64,000 bases of DNA from Vitellaria paradoxa. Its lineage: Eukaryota > Streptophyta > Magnoliopsida > Ericales > Sapotaceae. The stretch is from NCBI GenBank assembly GCA_019916065.1, contig CM034244.1:27892471-27956470 (forward strand). Direction: 5' to 3'. Both the position numbers and the translations under genes were made by a program. A model generated the notes under the pieces. It was not told the DNA's origin and made no database searches. It saw nothing but the letters and a program-made list of their open reading frames with translations. Shown here one piece after another: positions 11,499 through 20,750 of this stretch (position 1 is its first letter; every line of letters begins with the position of its first letter).

Positions 11499-13270
11499 TT
11501 GCTAGTATAACATAGACTAGGATGTACTTAATGTTTATTTTGTTCCTAGTCTATGATTACCTATGGCATAGTTTTAGGGGTAGTGGTTTTTTTTTTTTTT
11601 CTACTTTGTTTTTGTTTATTCTCTATTGCCCTTTTTTTTTTTTTTTTTTTTTTTGTCTTTGTTGGTAATTTTTGTTGAGAAATATATTCTCTATAGCCTC
11701 TTTTCTTAGCCTCTCTAACACCTTAGGTTTGAATTCTTTCAAACTTCGCTAGGCGTATGCGCCATTACTTAGTCTAAGTATTATCACTTAAAAAAATAGG
11801 GCATCTTGGACTAAGGGGGAGCATGATAAGTTTGTTGATTTACATTTTATTTATCATACACTGTTATCTTTTTAACTCTTAGAATTTTAGAATAAATAGA
11901 TTGAACACCATTAATGTGTGTTGCTTGCTTTACGTAATTTCTTTTCCTATAGCACGCATTAAGTGTTCTTTGTTATGCTTGTGATTCTCTAAATTATTGA
12001 AACATAAGATTGATTCTTACTCAATATAATGTCATACTATTCTTGTACTTGTCGATCAAATTAGATTCTCTTCTTTGTCTATTTGTGTATATTGGGCCTT
12101 TGAAGTAGAAACATAGACAGGGCTACTAGTGGGACTAGTGAGAAGCCTCTTAACAACATATTGGTTATCAAAATAACCACCTTTTGGATTAAGATGATTT
12201 AAGGGAATAACTACCAACCCATAAACGTGTGAAAAATCGTCATGCACCTTAGATTGTTAATAAAAAAAATGGGAGATAAACGTTGTAAATGGCTGAATTC
12301 ATTTTATTTTTCCCAATTGCAACCTATGGGTTTGAAGAGTGTTCTATCCTGGCATTTATAATTTTAGTGTTTCATTGTATTTGGTTTGATGATTCTTAAA
12401 ATCACACATGCATTTAGAGTATCACTTGTATAACCTTGAACGTTATATGAGGCTATGATAAAAGATTTTAAGTATTGCAAGTTCATGCCTTGGTGATTAT
12501 TCAATTTGTTTAATTTTTCATTCTCTGATAGTATAATTAAAAATAGTGCGTGAGATGATTGAAGTGTGAATTAATAATTTATTTGCTCAAACTTGGTTTA
12601 CTTTTTTATTTTAATTTTCTTTTATAATATTTTCATTTTTTTGGGCACACAACTTAGTGAATTTTATAGAATTTTGAACTTACTAGTCGCTAGGTATCTG
12701 GCTAGGTAGTTGGTAAGTTACTGGGTGTATCAGAGATAATATTTCTAAATTTTTGTGATATTTCCGTGTTTATTCTGATGATAATGTCACGCCATGAGAA
12801 AAAAAATGAGGGAGACTTTTGGAAGAGTTTGATTGTGAATTTTGTTGGATGTTGGTTTGTGTTTTTTTGGTTGGTTAGTTGAATAATTGGTTGTTGCAAT
12901 AATCTAGTTGGTTAGTTAGATTGTTTGCATGTTTTTTGTTATTGCATATTTTTCTCATTCCCCTTATCTTTATTAATTCAAGCTCCTTCATTCTCACTTC
13001 TTATTTTCTTGGTTTCATGCTTGTTAATTTTATGACAAAAAGGGGCAGAAGAGTTTGATTATATCATTATATCATTTTAAACTTAATATTTTTCACAAGG
13101 TGTTTTGTGTAAGTGATGTGCTATAGGATCATTCATCAAAGGAGAGCTCATAAGTTCACATATTAAGGGTGAGTCTATTTTGATTAAGTTTGAATATTGG
13201 TAAAGGTTGTAACTTTTTTAGATTGTATATAGTAGCATTGTTTTGTCACAAAATTGCCAAAAGGGCAGAT
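11499..13270. other. Pol-less internal region of the outer copia element
   Basis: No coding domain is recognised. Long T-runs occur at 11588-11600 and about 11633-11654. A purine word AAGGGGGAG lies at 11812-11820, and CCAAAAGGGCAGATTATTAGG lies at the 3' LTR junction (13257-13277). Copia elements of this type normally have a polypurine tract and LTR start of the form GGGGGAGATTGTTAGG here. Either purine word could be the tract; the second abuts the LTR. Confidence 0.5.
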
Positions 13271-13781
13271 TATTAGGTTTATTTTTGTAATTGGTAAATT
13301 AGTAAATAAAACAATGATTTTAAACTTGTACTTTTAAGCATTTAGGTAAGGTGTCAAAGGTATAGATTTGAAGATTTTTTTAAAAAGTTTCCAAATTCTT
13401 GAGGAGTTAGAATTTTACAGAAAGTTTTCTAATGTTTAAGGAGCTTCAAAATTTTTCTAAAAGATATTGAAAAGTCTCCTAAAAGATTTTGGAAATAAGA
13501 AAATATGCAATCCTATGTAGGAATGGATTGCTTGAGTGCTTTATAATAAGAGACCTTTTCATAGGGTTTCCACTAGACAGAGGACAAAGATGTAAGTTGT
13601 CGACATTGCTTCAAGAAGTTATCTCATCTACACTTGACCAAAAAAAAACATAACACATCTATATTCATGGTCGTCAGGGGTTGAAGATTAGTCATGTACT
13701 AGTAAGGGTTCATCTTTTGGATACGAGCAACAGTTTAACAGAAGGGATCGAGGACTATCAATTGGGTAACTTTATAGTTGT
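13271..13781 (+). repeat. 3' LTR of the outer copia element, left piece
   Basis: It begins TATTAGG (expected TGTTAGG) just after a polypurine-like word, and matches the 5' LTR from 13476 onward. It ends at the GTTGT duplicated by the inner insertion; the LTR resumes at 20605. Confidence 0.85.
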
Positions 13782-14093
13782 TGTAAAGTGTGAAGTCTGA
13801 TTTAAACAAGGGCAAAAGAGTACTTTTGCATTGTAAGATTTTTTTTTTTAATTTATGTGCACTAGGTTTCGTTGTAATTATAAAAGGAAGGCTTAGTATT
13901 GCTTTCATTATAACCTTGTAACCTTTTGTATATACGGCATCATAGTAAAACACCCCAGTGCCCTGTGGATGTATGATTCGAAACCACGTAAATCTTTGTG
14001 TTTCATTCTCTTCTTGTTGTGATTATTTGCTATTTTTGTTTATCTTCGATTATGTGTGTTTGCTTATGGGTTTTAGCGTTCGAATCCCCAACA
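13782..14093 (+). repeat. 5' LTR of the inner copia element
   Basis: It starts TGT immediately after the TSD and ends CCCCAACA. It aligns with 20288-20599. About 70 bases near the start that are present in the 3' LTR are missing, most simply an internal deletion after the first TGT. Confidence 0.85.
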
Positions 14094-14095
14094 AT

Positions 14096-14107
14096 TGGTA
14101 TCAGAGC
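14096..14107 (+). other. Primer-binding site of the inner copia element
   Basis: TGGTATCAGAGC is the canonical 12-base complement of the initiator tRNA-Met 3' end, two bases after the LTR. Confidence 0.95.
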
Positions 14108-14119
14108 TCTGAGTTAAGA

Positions 14120-14911
14120 GGACAAGGGTTTATGTAATAGCTGAAGACAAATACAAGATCGAGAAGTTCAACGATATGAAATATGCTTTTTGGAAGATAT
14201 AGATGGAAGATATTCTAGATTAGAAAGATCTATACCTTCAGATTGGCGAGAAAAATCCAAAAAGCATAACACAAGAAGATTGAAATATTTTGGATCACAA
14301 AGCTTTGGGGACAATGCAGTTGAGCCTCAGGTCATTGATTGCATCAAATATTGCCCAAGAAAAGACTATAACAGATTTGTTCAAAGTCCTAAAAAAAGAT
14401 GTACGAGAAACTTTCTGTGGTAAATAAAGTATATCTTATGAAAAAGTTGTTTAACTTAAAGATGCCTAAAAACTTCATTGTTGTTGAACATCTGAATGAA
14501 TTTAATGCAATTACGAATAAGTTAGAATCCGTGGGTATTAATTTTGATGATAAAATTAGAGCTCTTGTTCTATTATCGAGTTTGTTGGAAAGTTGGAATA
14601 GACTTGTCATGGAAGTTAGTAATTCCTTTAGATCTACAAAAATAAAATTAGAGGATGTTAGTGGGTTGATTTTAGGAAGAGAGGCTAGGAGGAAATCATT
14701 GAGTAAGTATGTTGCGTTGGGTTTAACTCTAAGTACAGAGGAAAGAGACAGGTTTGTGAATAGGGAAGACAACAAGGGCAAGCGAAGAGAAAATTCTAAA
14801 AATAGGGGTAGAAATAAATTTTGTGGTAGAGAAGTAAAACCTGAGAGTTGTTGGAACTATGGTCTGATGGGGCACTTGAAAGAAGATTGTAGAGCACCGT
14901 CGAAAGAGTAG
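14120..14911 (+). pseudogene. Copia gag of the inner element (UBN2-type, zinc knuckle)
   Basis: The reading begins KFNDMKYAFWKIQMEDILD, then a stop at the position of a usual Tyr/Trp. It continues in frame with ALGTMQLSLRSLIASNIA. An open stretch from 14399 to 14911 (170 codons) reads MYEKLSVVNKVYLMKKLFNLKM, HLNEFNAITNKLES and IRALVLLSSLLESW, then the zinc knuckle CWNYGLMGHLKEDC, in which the second Cys is Tyr. This is the UBN2/Gag fold of Tnt1/Tork-type copia elements, which packages the genomic RNA. Stops before 14399 and the altered knuckle mark decay. The 61- and 130-codon minus-strand frames over this interval are shadows. Confidence 0.85.
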
Positions 14912-14989
14912 CAAAATGAAAATAATTAGGTGGTAAGAACACTGTCAAGTTATAAATGAGTCGGATAATGAAGCCTTGATTTGTTCACT

Positions 14990-16120
14990 GGATTATCACA
15001 ATGAGTCTTGGATTGACTTGGGAGCCTCATTCCATGCTACTCTACTCATAGATGTGTTACAAAATCATATACAAGGAAATTTCAGAAAGGTCTACTTGGG
15101 TGATGATGAGGGTTACAACATAGTTAAGAAATGAGATGTGCAGATTACTCAAACAATGGGATAGTACTAAAATTGAAAGATGTTAGACATGTGCCTAGTC
15201 TAATAAAGAATCTTATTTCAGTGGGTCAATTGTCAGCAGATGATATGGTCACATCATTTACATCATATGCTTGAAAGATGAGCAAAGGGGCCTTGGTTGT
15301 GGCTCGTGGTAAAAAAGAAGGAACATTACACATATCTTCGAGTACTTATAGTAGCAATGCAATGGCAGCATCAGTAATTGATTGTGAAAAATAGATGAAA
15401 GTAATATTATTGAAGGGTAAATTGACGGGTTATAATTACTGAATTTGGACTTTTGTGAGGATTGTGTCTTTGGCAAACAGAAAAAAAAAAATAGCTTTAC
15501 AAAGGTAGTAAGGACCCTAAAATCAGAGAAGCGAAAGCTAGTTCATACAGACATGTAGGGCCCATCGCAGGTATTTTCTCATGGTGGCCCATGTTATTTT
15601 ATTACTTTCATTAATGATGGTACTTGAAAATTATTGGTTTATTTTTTCAAGCATAAATCTAATGTGTTTGGTGTTTTCAAGAATTGAAAAGCATTAGTTG
15701 AGAATTAGTCAAGCAAAAACTAAAGCGTTTGAAATTTGATAATGGAAGCGAGTACTGTGATAGTGAGTTTGAGGCTTACTATGTTGTGAATGGGATTTAG
15801 AGGTTGAAAACAATCCCAAAGAAGCTAAGGTAGAATGGAATTGTTGACCGCATAAATAGGATGATCCTAGAGCATGCATGGAGCATGAGGTTATGTGCTG
15901 GGTTACCTAAGCAATTCTAGGCTGAAGCAATAAATATAGCGGTGTATTTGATCAACAAAGGACCTTTAATTCCTTTGAATTTTAGATTGCCAGAGGAGGC
16001 TTATTTAGGTAAAAAGGTAAATTTATCCCATTTATGAGTCTTTGGTTACATGGCCTATATGCATGTTGCTTCGAACAATAAGGAAACTTGATGTTAAGTC
16101 TCAAAAGTGTTTGTTTATAG
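14990..16120 (+). pseudogene. Copia protease, GAG-pre-integrase and integrase, degenerate
   Basis: The protease remnant reads SWIDLGASFHATL near 15006, where the catalytic DSGAS is changed to DLGAS. It is followed by KVYLGDDEGYN. A GAG-pre-integrase-like stretch includes ISVGQLSADDM, then FCEDCVFGKQKK near 15450. Integrase begins RKLVHTDM-stop-GPS and FITFINDGT, matching the usual first Asp and the following beta strands. SSNKET-type text near 16070 and SQKCLFIGYATDNYGYRLY (about 16098-16155) match the end of the copia integrase. Stops and frameshifts are frequent. In an active element these domains would cleave the polyprotein and insert the cDNA. Confidence 0.8.
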
Positions 16121-16429
16121 GTTATGCTACTGATAACTATGGGTATAGGTTGTATGATTTTGAAAATCAAAACACACAAAAGTGTATATATGATATTTAA
16201 TGAGTCTATTTTGTATAAAAATAGACAGAATCAACCTGAGGAGGCTAATGAAAATTCAAACATTATAGAGTCTAAGGGGATCCGTAACAAGAATATTTTA
16301 CAACCTCAAGAAATTAATACACATTCTACTTTACAAACTGATCCACAGACTCCTTCTCCTAGGAGGTCTGATTGTATCATTAAAACTCTAATGTGTTTTC
16401 TCATTCTTTATACTATTTGTTGCTAACTA

Positions 16430-17279
16430 ATAGTGGTGAACTAGAATGTTTTGAGGAAACATTGCAGGTGGAGACCAATGAAGAGTGGGAGCATGCGATG
16501 GATGATGAGATGGATTCTCTCTCATCAAACCAACCTTGGGACTTGATTCAGTTGCCTAACGAAAAGAGAGTTTTGCACAATAAATGGATATATAGGCTTA
16601 AGGAAGAATCTAATGGGAACAAATGGTAGCAGGCAAGGTTGGTAGCGAAGGGTTTTGAACAAAAGTTAGGTATTGACTACACTAAAATCTTTTCTCCTAT
16701 TGTGAAGATTTCTACGATCAGATATGTCCTTAATATTGTGGCTGTTGAGAACTTGCAGCTAGAGCAGTTAGATGTAAAAACTATATTCCTTCAAAAGAAT
16801 TTGGAGGACATTTATATTTATCAGCCATAGGGTTATGTTGTCAAAGGAAATGAGTATCATGTGTCTAAGCTTCATAGGAGTCTATATAGTTGAAACAAGC
16901 ACCTACATAGTGTTATAAAAGCTTTGATACTTTTATGACAGATATGGGGCTTAGTAGATGTCACTGTTGCTATTTTAAGAAGCTTGATAAATCGTATCTC
17001 ATACTTTTGTTATATGTAGATAATATGCTTATTGCAGGTTCAAGCATAAATGAGATTTCTAAACTTAAGGAATAGCTGTCTAAGGAGTTTGCAATGAAGA
17101 ATTTGGGTTCCGTGAAAAAAATTCTTAAGATGCAAATTAGTAGGGACAGGGTGAACCAGAAGTTGAAGTTACCACAAGAGAAATATGTTGAAAAGATACT
17201 CAAAAGGTTCAACATAGAATGTGCTAAGCCTATTAGCACATCGTTGGCAAGTTACTCCAAGATTTCGAAGGAAAAATGA
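16430..17279 (+). pseudogene. Copia reverse transcriptase, degenerate
   Basis: The frame reads EEWEHAMDDEMDSLSSNQPW, then NKWIYRLKEESNG, ARLVAKGFEQKLGIDYTKIF and SPIVKISTIRYVLNIVA. It continues QLDVKTIFLQKNLEDIYIYQ, with the usual TAFLHG altered to TIFLQK. LLYVDNMLIAGSS shows the active-site YVDD changed to YVDN, and AMKNLGSVKKILKMQISRD follows. A TAG replaces the codon at 16627 and other stops are present. The order and motifs are diagnostic for the Ty1/copia reverse transcriptase (RVT_2). Confidence 0.9.
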
Positions 17280-17975
17280 ATAGTAACTAATGAAGAGAAG
17301 AACTATGTAGCCATAGTTCCATATGTCTTAGTGGTAGGCAGCTTAATGTACGCTATGGCTAGCACCAGGCCAAACATTACTCATGTAGTAGGAGTTGTCA
17401 GTGGGGTTCATAGTAAATTGGGGCAAAGAACATTGGGAGGTAGTCATGTGAATTTTGCAGTATCTAAAAGGTACTTCTAATTTAGCTTTATGTTTTAGGG
17501 GTTCTGATATTTGTTTGCAAGGATTTGTGGGTTCAGATTTAATAAGGGACATTGATAGCAGGAAAAGCACTACCAGTATACGTTTACTTTGGGGACTACA
17601 GCAGTCAGATGGGTTTCACGATTACAGAAAATAATGACTATTTCCATAACAGAAGTAGAGTATGTTGTAGTCACGGAAGCGTGCAAGGAGATGATATGGT
17701 TGAAGAGCCTCAAGAAAGAGTTAGGTAAAAAATAAGAAATTTATAAATTATTTAGTGAAAGTTAGAGTGCAATACATCTGGTAAAGAATACAACTTTTCA
17801 TTTGAGGATTAAGGATATTGACATAAAGTATCACTTTATTCGCTCTTTATTGGAGGATAGGCAGATCACTTTAGATAAAATTCACACAAGGGATAATCAG
17901 ACACACATGTTCACAAAGATGATTACTGTAGAGAAGCTAAAAGTTTGTTCAGCTTATGTAGGTCTCCAACCTTGA
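17280..17975 (+). pseudogene. Copia RNase H and polyprotein C-terminus, degenerate
   Basis: Readable pieces include VPYVLVVGSLMYAMASTRPN, then VGSDLIRDIDSRKSTTSI (usual DADWAGD.D.RKSTSGY). They continue to EVEYVVVTEACKEMIWLKSL (usual EAEY.A..EA.KE..WL), KNTTFHLRIKDIDIKYHFI, and HTRDNQTHMFTKMITVEKL to GLQP. This order is typical of the copia RNase H. The last readable residues come just before the family X insertion. Confidence 0.85.
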
Positions 17976-18419
17976 GTCGAAGGTGACCAACCCTGAAATG
18001 TGTCCGAGTTCTACCTCTCAAGTGCAAAAGGGTGGTCTTAGTCTTACTCGGTGAGAACCGAGGTCATCTCCACAGTGAGGGCTTTGTTAAAAACTCTAGA
18101 CTTGTTCTCTTTAGTTAGTAGGTGATTCTAATCTAATCTATACTATGATTGGATTTTTGGGGAAGGTTGATAATGGTTTGGGTTGAGAATGATGAAGTGA
18201 AGGAATTGTGATTCTAAATTAAGATAAAAACACTGCAAATAAAATAACTAAGACAATCTTGGCTTCGAACCAAATCCGGTAGTGGGATAGTGATGGTTTA
18301 CTCAAACGCATTGATAACTCAACCTAGCAACCATATATGCGTTGCTAGGTCAGAAAATATTTTACTAAAACTTAATTTATGGAACTCAAAGTAAGCGGAG
18401 GATTTTGAAATTAGTTTCG

Positions 18420-18790
18420 GACTCATTGAGACATTGAATCGAACACCTAGTATGCACGAGCGTTAACTCGTAACTAGGCTTTGATTGTAACACGGATGAA
18501 CCGATTTCTTAAGAAAACCTCAAGTTATGGTTTTATGAAAATAGGTTCCAAATTACCGGGCCATTGAACCAACCACTTGGTGTGCAAGAGTGGCCAATCG
18601 TAACCAAGCTTTGATTATAATACGGCTGATTTGATTTCGTAAGAAATCCTTAGTTTGGGTTTTGGAAAATATATTTATAACTCACTGGGACATTGAACCA
18701 AACACTTGGTGTGCACAAGTAAAAACTTGTAACCAAGTGATGGTTGTAACACAAGTGAGTTGATTTTGAAAGAACACTAGCTCATTATGA
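18420..18790 (+). repeat. About 125-bp tandem repeat, 3 copies (family X copy 1)
   Basis: Three diverged units share CATTGAACCAAACACTTGG, GTGTGCA and GTAACCAAG, then a TTTGATTGTAACAC stretch. The same AACACTTRGWGTGCA word recurs in copy 2. Confidence 0.75.
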
Positions 18791-19424
18791 AATTCCAATT
18801 AGAAATCAAAAATATGTTTCATTGAAAAGAATATTTTACATTTGAGTTCACCAAACTACCACACCACCTTTAATGGCTTGAAGCCAAGGACAAACCTTAG
18901 CCTAACATATTTGAACTTTGAAGAGGAAAATAAACATGCAAACCATTCATTAATGTAAAATAAACAAGTACAAAGTAAAAACGAAAGATGAAAAGCAAAA
19001 ACGAAATACTATGAAGTAAAAGCGAAAGACGAAAAGTGAAAATGAAATACTATGAAGTAAAAGCAAAAGATGAAAAGCAAAAATAAAGTACTTTAAATTG
19101 AAAATATTTAAAAGTAAAGAACTTACATGAAAACCGTAGGAGAGAGAAAGGGAAAACACCATACGAAACTTCAACTAAATCCCTCATGCCTAAACTTAAT
19201 GCAGCTCTCTTTTTAAACGTAAGGTAAAAGTCCCTTAAGTATAAGAATTTAAGCCTAGTTATAGGCGTACACAAGTCAAGGGTATAAATGTAATTTTCAA
19301 TCCAAAAATAATATTAAAAGTCTGTTGGAGGAACATCACAGGTGCCCAACACTAAGTTAGCGTGCGCCTAAGCTAATGCACACTCCACGTGCTCGACAAA
19401 AGTCCTGAGACAGAAGCTAAAAAA

Positions 19425-19565
19425 TAGCTCTCAGCGGGCACCCAAGGGGTACTCAGTCGGGCGCCCAAGCTCTCGTGCACCCAAGGTATGCACGCCCAAG
19501 GTGAGTCCAGCCCAAACAAGTCTCGGTGGGCACCCAAGGTGTGCTCAGTCGGGCGCCCAACTGAT
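19425..19565 (+). repeat. GC-rich minisatellite in family X copy 1
   Basis: GGGCACCCAAGG, ACTCAGTCGGGCGCCCAA and related words recur, for example at 19435-19470 and 19525-19560. It stands out from the AT-rich surroundings. Confidence 0.75.
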
Positions 19566-20215
19566 TTTCTGATGTAATGGTTCATTTAGACAACTTTTTG
19601 TCTTTGACTTCCCATGCAATTTTGACCTTGAGGATGATAGATTCAGGCTTCGGCTAAAACACAAAAATTGTAGCCCTTTGAGTCTTCTTTCTAACCCAAA
19701 AAGAATCAAGTCAATCAAACTTGTGAGTGAAAACTTATGGCCAAAATACTAACAGGGTGTCGTGCAACATTCTATGCAATATGTCTTCGACCGGTTTGAG
19801 CTTAGGGCCATTTCCTTCTCCTTGGCAGCCATGGTAGCTGATCCTATGCATTGAAATGCCTCTTAGGAACTTGAGGAGTTCTTGGGAGTTGTTAGACACG
19901 TTGGCATTTGAGTCTTGAAGCCATTTTCTTCATGTACACTAGGTGTTCGATGAAATGCTCCAAAGAACTACTAAACTTATTCTTGCACTTCCTTACTCCG
20001 GCTTGCCTTGGCTTCTTCTCACATGCACCCTTGGTATCATTTAGGCCTAAAACACCATATTATATAACCTGAAATACACACACACCAAGAATGTATGGAA
20101 ATGAGATAATTACGCTAACATATCACCAATAATAACTGTAAATTCATAATTAGCATACTCAATATATATATTTGTACAATAATGCATGCTAATCAAAGGG
20201 CTGGGTGCAGGTGAT

Positions 20216-20599
20216 TGTTGGTGATGGTTAATCACTGTTGACATTTGGAGGTTTGTTCTGAATCAGTTTTCAAGTGAGAGATTATTATGTGTGAAGTTTG
20301 ATTTAAATAAGGGCAAAAGCGTATTTTGCATTTATGGTTTTTTTTTGTGTGTTAGGATTTCTTACAATCATAAAAGGAATTCCTAAAGTTGCTTCCATTA
20401 AAATCTTCTAACCTTTTATATACACTGCATCATAGTGAAACACTCTAACACTCCGTGGACGTTCGATTAAGCAATTAGATTAAGTAAGAACCATATTAAT
20501 CTCTGTCTTGTTCTCTTCTTGTTTATGATTATTTTTTATTCTTATTTGTCTTCATTTGTGTGTGTTTGCCTGTGAGTTAGAGCGTTCAAATCTCTAATA
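20216..20599 (+). repeat. 3' LTR of the inner copia element
   Basis: It starts TGTTGGTGATGG after GGGCTGGGTGCAGGTGAT, the usual copia purine-rich tract and junction. It ends TCTCTAATA just before the TSD GTTGT, and from 20288 matches the 5' LTR. Confidence 0.75.
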
Positions 20600-20604
20600 G
20601 TTGT

Positions 20605-20750
20605 AACTTTGTAACCCGACTTATAAAGTAAAAGAAGTTTATGATTTTTTCTGGTTTGAGTTTCTATGTTAAAATTCCTGTATTCATTTATTTTTCTGCA
20701 TTTACATGTTTGGTTTATTATTTGATACTAGTGTTTCACATAATTTTTCA
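20605..20750 (+). repeat. 3' LTR of the outer copia element, right piece
   Basis: It continues the interrupted LTR (AACTTTGTAACCCGA, matching ATTTTGTAACCCGA in the 5' LTR) and ends ...TTTTTCA, like the 5' LTR end at 10042. Confidence 0.85.

Larger units (their letters stand above)
18005..20197 (+). mobile_element. Family X non-autonomous element, copy 1 (boundaries approximate)
   Basis: This block separates the inner copia pol from its 3' LTR and has no coding domains. It matches the insertion at about 52929-54893 in order. First comes CTCAAGTGCAAAAGGGTGG against CCCAAGTGCAAGGTGG. Next is ACCGAGGTCATCTCCACAG against ACCGGTCATACCCACAG. Then TTCTCTTTAGTTAGTAGGTG against TTCTCTTGATTAGTAGGTG. 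Repeats with AACACTTGGTGTGCA-type words follow, then a minisatellite, and a right end containing TTGTACAAT. Class is unknown. The ends are set by where homology to copia flanks and to copy 2 stops, so they may be off by tens of bases. Confidence 0.6.
13782..20599 (+). mobile_element. Inner Tnt1/Tork-like Ty1/copia retrotransposon inserted in the outer 3' LTR
   Basis: The element is flanked by a 5-bp TSD GTTGT (13777-13781 and 20600-20604). Removing it and one TSD restores the outer LTR exactly in register with its 5' partner. It has a 5' LTR (13782-14093), a primer-binding site, one degenerate gag-pol reading (gag, protease, integrase, reverse transcriptase, RNase H) from about 14120 to 17975, and a 3' LTR (20216-20599). 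Between pol and the 3' LTR sits about 2.2 kb of a different element (family X). Many stops and frameshifts make it non-autonomous today. Confidence 0.9.
9590..20750 (+). mobile_element. Outer SIRE/Maximus-like copia element, pol-less, containing nested insertions
   Basis: A 5'-truncated LTR (9590-10042) is followed by a tRNA-Met-type primer-binding site, a gag relic, an internal region with no pol, a polypurine word, and a 3' LTR in two pieces (13271-13781 and 20605-20750). The two LTR pieces align with the 5' copy on either side of a clean insertion, so the 3' LTR was split by the inner copia element. The Gag reading (zinc knuckle, acidic stretch, coiled coil, second CCHC) is typical of the SIRE/Maximus clade. 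The left end is truncated, so a TSD cannot be tested; the bases after the right end are AGCAA. Confidence 0.8.

Noticed and set aside
14389..14781. 130-codon minus-strand frame
   Set aside because: It lies opposite the clearly recognisable copia gag and has no domain of its own.
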